Source: Isoetes taiwanensis (taxonomy: Eukaryota; Streptophyta; Lycopodiopsida; Isoetales; Isoetaceae). From it: a stretch of DNA of 64,000 nt. Positions 56,901 through 64,000 of this stretch are shown piece by piece. The DNA lies in NCBI GenBank assembly GCA_021234155.1, contig JAJEKV010000129.1, positions 1,961,398 through 2,025,397 of the forward strand. Direction: 5' to 3'. The notes under the pieces are model-generated. The model was not told the DNA's origin, did not search any database, and was given only the letters and a program-made list of their open reading frames with translations. Numbering within the stretch: the first letter of the stretch is position 1; each line of letters begins with the position of its first letter. The position numbers were made by a program, and so were the translations under genes.

Positions 56901-58779
56901 AAGCAGCGAGCAGACTTATACGATGAATAATAAAGTACAGGGTTACCGACACTAATGCGAAAATACCAAAATAAGAACTGCATTAACTAAGAAGAAGAAG
57001 AAGAAGAAGAGATGAACGATGTTATAAGGAATTCAATATAATGATTTAGGGGAATGTTCTAATACGCAATTCATATATCTCGCAGAAAAATAAGAGATGG
57101 AAATCTCATTAAAATGATGAAGCCAATGGTCGTAATGTTGCACTCTACAAAGCAAAGTCAGAATTTTTTGCGTGGCGATACCAGAACTGAAACAAGGCAT
57201 GGAAAGCAACAATCGTGTTTGACTTTGGCTTTGACTCTCATAGCGATAAAAATGCTTTGGGCAGAATAACCGCGTAGACTAACAAAACCAGGCCGCCAGT
57301 GGCGGTCACCGATCCTCCACCGAGTCTTAGGCAAAGCTTCAAAATAAATTTAGATACCGTTTGGTCGGTAGGTAATATTATTCCCAGATCCATCGCGCTT
57401 AAAAGCCATAGGGTTAGGGCGAGCTTGCAAATACAGGGCGGCTAGGGAATGTTCTCAAGGGCAGCTCACGACCTGGGGGCGGCGTATAGGTTTTTTGGCA
57501 TTTGTTTTCGCCTTATGTTAGGGTGGAAATTAATAAAACCCTGGAGCGCTACCATATCCTGCCAACTACCGCCGGGGAACTGGTATCATTTGATTGGATC
57601 AAGTGTTTAAAAAGGGCAAGTGGGTCGCAATGGCATCGGGGTGATAGCGAGGCGTTAGAGTCTAAAAGAACCGGCATTCTCAAACCGATTTAAGCTGAGA
57701 AAAAACCCAATGCGCCGCCGCACCCCCAGGACTAATCTGCGCCTAAAAAACAGCGCCACAAAGGCTGTTGAAACCACGGTACACACTCACGAGCCAACAA
57801 ATTCGGCATCCACCTACTGCTACACTTGAACCACTTTAAACTTTACGAGGTTCTAATCCATTTCGAATTGATTGGGGATTCAAAGCTGTTCAGTTACTCC
57901 AAAATTTGAGGTATTTACTTATGGAGTTGTTAGTTCTTGGAGCATTCTTGACTCTTCTTTTGAGCAATACTACTGCTGCGTCCTTAGTTCACCCATCCAT
58001 TTGAAAGCTAAACTGGCGATCCCAAAGACAAGCTGCTGCAGTATAAATCGAGGATTCAGAACTCGCCGATTGAGAAGCTGACTGGGAGCTCTAGGTAGCA
58101 CAATTAGATCCCTACTTTCCATAGGTTGTGACGATTTGGTATGTCGGGGTTGAACCATGGCTGATCCCGCACATAAGGAATGGCGCTTAACCAATTGATA
58201 GTATGCGACTATACCCGTTGGCCAGAGTGGCATAGTACCGCGCAGGGACATCTACTTGGAGGACTTGCTTGTGTTCGACTTTGAGGCGTTAATGCAGACA
58301 CAACCTAGTGTAGAGTTGTCAGTTCCTTCTAAGCGATGTTAGTGTACAACTTACTCGCAGGTAGGATGCCACCAGGGGTATTTGAGTTCCTAACCGGGCT
58401 TGGCAGCTAGTGGGGCAAGAATGTTGTTATTAGTGGAGTAGGCTGCGGGAGGCGGTATTCCTCTGACACCAATACTACGACAGCGTGATGGTGCTTGCTA
58501 CACCGGGGAGGTTTCGGGATGAGCAATCTCGATTGCTGAAACCGGACAATATGCAAAAGGCAAATGAACCCGATGGATTATTGAGAAACCTTTGCCGGGG
58601 AACAGCGCCTTAAGGAATCACTTGATAAAATAAATACTTGAGAACTCTAGAGGTGTTACAAACAACTCCAGAAACTATGAATCCCAGAAATCCCTTTACC
58701 ACTACACCACGCAGGGATTTGAACACTTTCTGCAGTTCCTCAAACGGCTTTAACGGTAAGTCCTGCGAAGAGATCTTGA
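56901..58779. other. No gene recognised; (AAG)n microsatellite at 56990-57010
   Basis: GAAGAAGAAG repeats near 56990. The rest, including a GC-richer part at 57250-58560, has no recognised coding block; some may be Ty3 LTR or leader sequence for the element that follows. Confidence 0.4.
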
Positions 58780-60780
58780 ATGGACTTTTCTAAAGAGGAG
58801 ATCAAGGCTCTTGAAAAGATGAAAGATACCCGAATTCAATGGGCCCGATGCGCCGGAGGATGCTATGCTTTCAGGATTTGGAGTGGCATGAGAGGGAAAT
58901 TATATATTATCTTGACTGCCCCAGAAGGCAATGGCTGGAGTGTTGCAGCTTCTCTTAAGCTAAAAGGTGCTGCGGCTTCATGGTGAGCTATTCACATTGG
59001 CCGGTGGAAAGATCTTTTGGTCTCCGGACGATTTTTGTAAGCGGTTCAAAGATGAGTATCGCCTCATTTTGATAGTCGTCATGCACTAATATCACTTTCG
59101 GTGCAAATCGAGACTTCTGAGGAGTATGTTAGTAAGCTTACGTGGTGATTTGCAAGACTTCATTTACCGGGATGAGGGTGGATCACTTTGTGAAAGGCGG
59201 TCTAAAAAGGAAATTAGTATTAAGACACACCTTTTGCAGCGAAATCAAAAGGCTTCAAAGAGCGGTTGAGCTTACCAAGAAAATTGGTTGGTTGTGAGGA
59301 ACCTCGGAAGACCAAGAAAAGTTTTGATTGAAAATCCAAAGCGAACTGAAAATACGATGGGCGTCGCTCTACAGAAGAGCAGGGCTCGATAAACAAAAAG
59401 CTTCGAGAGAAGAATAAGACTGGAATACTTAAAAAACACAGCTATTAAATTATTATAATTGCGGGCATGGGTCATTATGTGAGAATGTCCCAAGCCACAA
59501 AAACCCATGCCAAAATCTCTAAGTGTGATTTCCTCCCGTTAAAGGAATTTACTTGGCCCGTTCACATCGCAGGGAGGTATATAGATTCTTGAAACGAGCA
59601 TTCTAAGAATCGATTCAACACAAGAATCTTTCAGTTGAAGATTTTCTACGGTGGCTTTTCTACCGAAATTCACCATAGTTTTCTAAGGTAGTAGCCCGCT
59701 CACCGATCTTTTTGAGAAAGATCCGGGGAGTATATGAAGTCAAGCTCAACAAAGAGGCCCCGAAGGATCAAAAGTCTTTGAGTCTCAGCCATTGTTTGAA
59801 ATTTTCCCACGGGTACTTATGAAACGCTTGAATTTTATTGCTTATGCAACAAGGTCATGTTATTGCATATGAAGCCGTAGCTTAATCCGTGAACATAATT
59901 ATGCAACATATGAAGCAAAACTAATAGCTACTGATTTCGCCCATGGCATAACAAGACCTACGCAGAATACTTAGTACAATAAGAGCACTTGAAGTTTGAA
60001 ACACCCTCGATCACCCGACACTTTGAGATTTTTGCAAAGCCAAGCGAAGTTAGCCCTAGGCAAGCTAGGTGGCTTAGCTTACGACTTCCATTTTAAGTCT
60101 TAAAACACCTACGGAAAATAATCGGTTCGCGGATGCCTTATCCAGGATCAAGCATTTGAATACTTTAATGGTAGGGGAGAATAATCTCTTCCAAAAGATT
60201 AAAGTGGCATACCAAGAAGATAAGCAATAACCCACAGTAATCAAATCTGAGGATTGGTGGATTGAACAGGATGGGTTGTACTTTTATAAAGTAAGGATTT
60301 ATGTACCATTGCATATTAATCTTTGGGAATTGATATTGCATGACCTACGAGTGGAAGACCTACGAGTTGGTCAAGCGCCACTATTATTGGCCAAACAATG
60401 GAACAAGTCCGGGACTTGGTTTCACATTGTTTGGCGATGTCAAGAGATTGTTAAAAGCTGACTATAGGCCTTTTGAGACTATACCGCCTACTACATTGCA
60501 AATATGGGAGTGTATAAGTATGGACTTTATAGTCGCTATGCCTAGAACCATAAGGCAAAACACTTAGGTGTGGGTAATTGTTAATTGTTTAACTAAGTAT
60601 ACCAAATTTGTGGCCTTAAAGGAAGATGCTACGGGTCCAGATGTAGCAACTGCATATATGAGATATGTTTTTCCTACTTTTGGTTTGCCTTTGTCTACTA
60701 TCATAAGTGATAGGGATACCAAGTTTATAGGTCACTTTTGGAAGGACCTTGGCATAGAGATCATCCGACAGATGTCCCAT
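58780..60780 (+). mobile_element. Ty3 retrotransposon remnant: gag and integrase pieces, plus strand
   Basis: A gag-like start at 58780 (MDFSKEEIKALEKMKDTRIQ) is followed by broken blocks, including YNCGHGS near 59457 that could be a zinc knuckle. From about 59890, ATYEAKLIATDFAHGI and LRLPF are RNase H-like. Integrase follows: KRHYYWPN near 60377, CISMDFIVAMPRTIRQ near 60510 with the first catalytic Asp, VIVNCLTKYTKFVALKEDAT, FPTFGLPLSTIISDRDTKFI-GHFWKDLGIE with the second Asp. It stops being recognisable at about 60780, before the catalytic Glu. Most of RT is missing, so this is an internally deleted, dead copy. Confidence 0.75.
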
Positions 60781-61139
60781 CATCGCCCACCATGCCTAAC
60801 TTCCTCTCTCACATGACCCTCCACCAGTCATGTCACCCATGGCGTGTTGGCCTAGAATCGCTGGGGCTATATCCTCGCCCTACAAAACCAAATCCACGCC
60901 ACTGTTTGCAGAAGGCTGCCCAACCACAGGACGCTTTTTATAAAGGGGCAAACGCGGCGCACCTGCTGGCTCGCGAGGGCTGCTCATAGCGAATTCCTGC
61001 ACTTCCATCACTGGCCAGCAGGCGAAACTCCTCATGGATACATCGCTCACCAGGCTGGCACATTAACATAAATTTATGCCTCTCCTGCTATGAATTACGG
61101 CAGTAAATTCTATTCCCAGCCTCGTAGGAAGATAGGCCG

Positions 61140-61571
61140 TGCTCATGGAGAGCTTGTCTGGATGGTGCTAAACAAATCCTGCCAGAATGCACTCTCATAA
61201 ATTTTAGTCTCTATCGAGATTATCTCCACCGAGGTATGCCATGGAGTCTAAAAATCTCCCTTGTGAATAAGGCGGTGTCTAGTGCCGATATCGTGGTTCT
61301 ACAAGGCACAAAGTGTGCCATCTTGGACTTAACTATCACAACCACCATCAATGCATCCCTTGCCTCTTATAGTTCTTGGGAGTCCGTAATCCATACTTAT
61401 GACTTCCCACTTTTGCATTACAGCTTGCGGGCAATATGGCTCTAAGGCTCTGGGTCGAAGTTGCTCTGCTTTGGTATCTTTGACATAGTGACACTCTGAA
61501 TATATTTGACTATCACATTTCTTCATGCGGCGAGAAATAACTTCACTTCTTATCTTGAAATATGTCTTCAT
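61140..61571 (-). mobile_element. Ty3 integrase remnant, minus strand
   Basis: Minus strand: VKDTKAEQLRPRALEPYCPQ, then KWEVISMDYGLPRTIRGKGC, and in other frames KMAHFVPCRTTISALDTA, FRLHGIP and ESAFWQDLF. This is the zinc-finger-to-core part of a Ty3 integrase (KWExISMDF.TGLP, HF.P, HG.P, FW..L). It differs from and is opposite to the plus-strand copy that ends at 60780. Confidence 0.65.
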
Positions 61572-62893
61572 GAACCAGCATGCCTAGGCTATAAAGGCCC
61601 ATTGGTATTGGCTATCGTGGGCTCGGCTTCCTTACTCCCAAGATCACCGGTACACACAACTTGTTCTTATGATATAATGATTACCTTCCTTCTTATAGTA
61701 CTTGAAGGTCCCTTTCATATCTGTTCTTGCCTCTTTGGGGAAGCTTGCCCATACTTCCTTTGAATACATCCTTTTCCATTTTGCATTGTAGTACAAAAGT
61801 TTTCAGCGGCGTGTTGATCCAAGGCAATTTATTATGAAAGATATATTTGGCATGTTGAAGCATCGAAGCCGAGAATTATGACATGGCATCCAACAATATT
61901 ATCATTCTTATCCATAATTTTGAATTTTGTATACCGGCGAGGGTGAAATTTTATCATCATTATAATTAGCTCATTGAAGTTTTTATTAATTTTATTCCAT
62001 TCCACTGCTGAAACCTCCCCAAAACAAGTTTAAAATATTCTCATTACTAGAAAGGACAAGTCTCAATGAAACAGGGCACAAATTGTGGCTAACTGGCAAA
62101 ACAAAAAAAAGAACACAAATGCAATTAATGTAATTATATACCATACAGCCCAACACTTACTAGTTACCGATTTTGGCCTTACGGACTCTTTCTGTCAGTC
62201 ACACCATCCTAAAAATTGAGACTTAGCATTTAAGTGCTTTTTTTAGCCACCCATTTCCTTCTCAATTGGTTGTAGACAGGCTAATGGATATTATTCTCAG
62301 ATTAGTTTCCATACAAAACAGACAATTTACATTTCTTATATAAAGCCTATTTCTTACCCAGCCTAGAGCCACATATTTGTTTTTTGGAAGAGTCTTTTTT
62401 TAATGACTATGGAATTGGTGCATTTAAAAAGAAACGTTATTTCTTGTTCTTTGATTCTGTTTTCATTTGAATACTCTTTGCTGCAATACATAATTTCACT
62501 ATTTGACTGCTGACTACTTCTTTGACCTTATGCACCTTCTTGGAATTTTACGCCATTTAGCAGACTTGAACCAACCCCTATTTAGAGTTTCATTGCTCAT
62601 TAGGAGACTACGTCCACATATGGCTTCAACTTTGGCCAAAACAACAAAGCATTCCGTAAAACTTTTTGACCTAATTTTGTAATTTGCAGTTATATGAGCC
62701 CTGGCTGGCTTCATGATCGACTGTTTTGGTTGTTAATAGATTTATTGCGGGTTGCCTCTGGCTTCGGCTTTGATCATTTTCTCCCATGGCACTTTAGATT
62801 TTGCTTAAGTTCTCCACCATCCTATCTCCTTCTCAACTTCCAGCACCAATAGGGTGACAGGCTGCACTTCCAAGGATATCATTCAAAATCTCG
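61572..62893. other. No gene seen
   Basis: AT-rich spacer without recognisable coding blocks. Confidence 0.45.
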
Positions 62894-63006
62894 AATAGAA
62901 TAGAATAGAATAGAATAAGAATAGACGTGCGTCCCTTGTGCCTCGGGGCCACTGGACTTGTGTAGCATGGGTGAGCTCCCTGAAGGGCACTACCTAGCAC
63001 ATCACG
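62894..63006 (-). mobile_element. SINE-like element, second copy
   Basis: On the minus strand GTGCTAGGTAGTGCCCTTCA...CCAGTGGCCCC..AGG...GGGAC leads into TATTCTTATTCTATTCTATT. It matches the insertion at 28694-28801 along its whole length with substitutions. Confidence 0.6.
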
Positions 63007-64000
63007 TTGTTATGATGTAAGTGATGATTTATGGGTTCTTAGAAATATTGTCCACTTAAGATCAACAAATGAATAGTCGGAAGCTTGAGAGAGTTAATAC
63101 TTAGAGTCTCCATACAAACTTTGTTCAAATACAAAAGTACTCGGTTTCCACAACAAGCTATGGAACATCAGTCTCCACCCAGCGGATCCGGTTAAGGCGG
63201 AGTTTCAAGGCTTTAGGGCAAAGGTAGAGGTCTATTTCCCTTCTTCAATCAATCCATTCTACAATAGTTTTGGATTTAGATGGGTTCGATCCACAGCTGC
63301 CAATGGAAGGAATAAAGCGATCTTGGATTTCACAAGGAAGTTGCGATTATGGACCCTCTTACAAGAGGTTAATCATTGTCGGGGCTCATGTGAATAGGAT
63401 GAAGATCTGCGCTTTTTCCCACATGCGGGGATCCGGTCCTCACGGAGTTGAAATGGGGAAGCAACCAATGTGAACCGGTGGCAGTCGCGGGATTTGCGAA
63501 TCACGGTGCGGATTTCTTTGAAGCGGTGAAGCTTCGCGGTCTTCCATTCGATCTGGTTTTAGGCCCTGGCTAGCTACTCTGCCGACAAGCTGGCACTTTT
63601 CCGGATCAGTGCATCTACTTTTCCCATCATCTCAGTTCAGTATACTTTCCTTAACTTTAAAATTCCTTTTAAAATTGTTTCTGATACCATTTATACTCGT
63701 TGCATATAACTTCCTTTAGAAAAAATCATACTTTACAAGTAAAATAAACTTTCAACACAAGATATTTCCCCTATTCTTTACTTACTGGCATTTGACATAG
63801 CTCAACTGCCACCAAAATTTCATGTATTGGCTTCTTTTACTTTTATTACGCTAATCACTATTCGTACTCCCTAACACTTCACCTCATTCCATCCCTTCTT
63901 AAAAGATGCGTCAGCGATCTTTTCGAATACACACGAGATGGGTCCATCCTTCTCAAGATAATTGTTCAGAATCCAAATTGCATGGAAGGATCCTGCAAAC
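63007..64000. other. No gene recognised; possible tRNA-Met primer-binding-site match at 63678-63688 (minus)
   Basis: The minus strand reads TGGTATCAGA, the start of the initiator-Met-type primer-binding site of many plant LTR elements. No adjoining LTR end is clear. No protein family was recognised. Confidence 0.3.

Noticed and set aside
58690-58730. Possible reversed tRNA (TTACCACTACACCACGCAGG)
   Set aside because: There is an A-box-like stretch but no paired stems or box B at the right distance; no cloverleaf can be drawn.
62514-62714. Minus-strand frame with AKVEAICGRSLLMSNETLN
   Set aside because: Faintly recalls the integrase-distal part of some retroelements, but no other domain supports it.
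1-64000. CRISPR arrays, bacterial operons or ribosome binding sites
   Set aside because: No regularly spaced repeats with unique spacers; introns, retrotransposons and plant gene families show a nuclear plant genome.

Overview
The window looks like nuclear DNA of a land plant with a large, transposon-rich genome. The evidence is plant-type genes split by introns (a histidine-biosynthesis HISN3 exon pair, a plastid-type PEP-mutase/isocitrate-lyase family gene, a plant kinesin-14, a plant TPR protein), decayed pentatricopeptide (PPR) genes, and Ty3 and LINE retrotransposons with plant-type domains. A 42-base piece of plant mitochondrial 18S rRNA also fits. The many PPR remnants and long repeat-filled spacers would suit a fern or another seed-free plant, but the sequence does not decide this.

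Layout. 1-3.4 kb: a broken HISN3 fragment, then a PEP-mutase-family gene whose eight exons carry several one-base indels. 3.4-5.7 kb: truncated LINE (family A). 5.7-12.9 kb: decayed repeats, a 189-codon ORF with a zinc ribbon, an inverted-repeat unit, a direct-repeat array and the mitochondrial rRNA fragment. 12.965-23.270 kb: one complete Ty3-type LTR retrotransposon on the minus strand, with 2.05-kb LTRs and a 5-bp target duplication, inserted into a PPR remnant. 23.8-25.6 kb: the C-terminal half of a kinesin-14 gene (minus). 26.8-30.0 kb: second LINE-A copy carrying a SINE-like insertion. 31.7-33.6 kb: a decayed gene with a methyltransferase-like motif. 35.2-41 kb: nearly full-length two-ORF L1-type LINE (minus). 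41.1-42.0 kb: nested direct repeats around a tRNA-like sequence. 44.8-45.7 kb: third LINE-A copy (minus). 46.6-47.8 kb: an intact three-exon TPR gene (minus) with ACGT-core sites upstream. 49.5-51.8 kb: decayed L1-type LINE bracketed by target duplications of about 77 bp. 54.1-55.3 kb: a second PPR pseudogene. 56.5-61.6 kb: pieces of at least three Ty3 elements. The remainder has no recognisable gene.

Only the TPR gene reads through cleanly. The kinesin exons are well preserved but the ATP-binding half of the motor is not visible. The items most worth a second look are: an extra RNase H-like domain lying between protease and reverse transcriptase in the Ty3 element; hairpin-forming LTR ends; a LINE/SINE 3'-end module shared by seven insertions with different simple-sequence tails; a candidate U12-type AT-AC intron in the kinesin gene; and the recurrent single-base faults, which could mean pseudogenes or an unpolished assembly.
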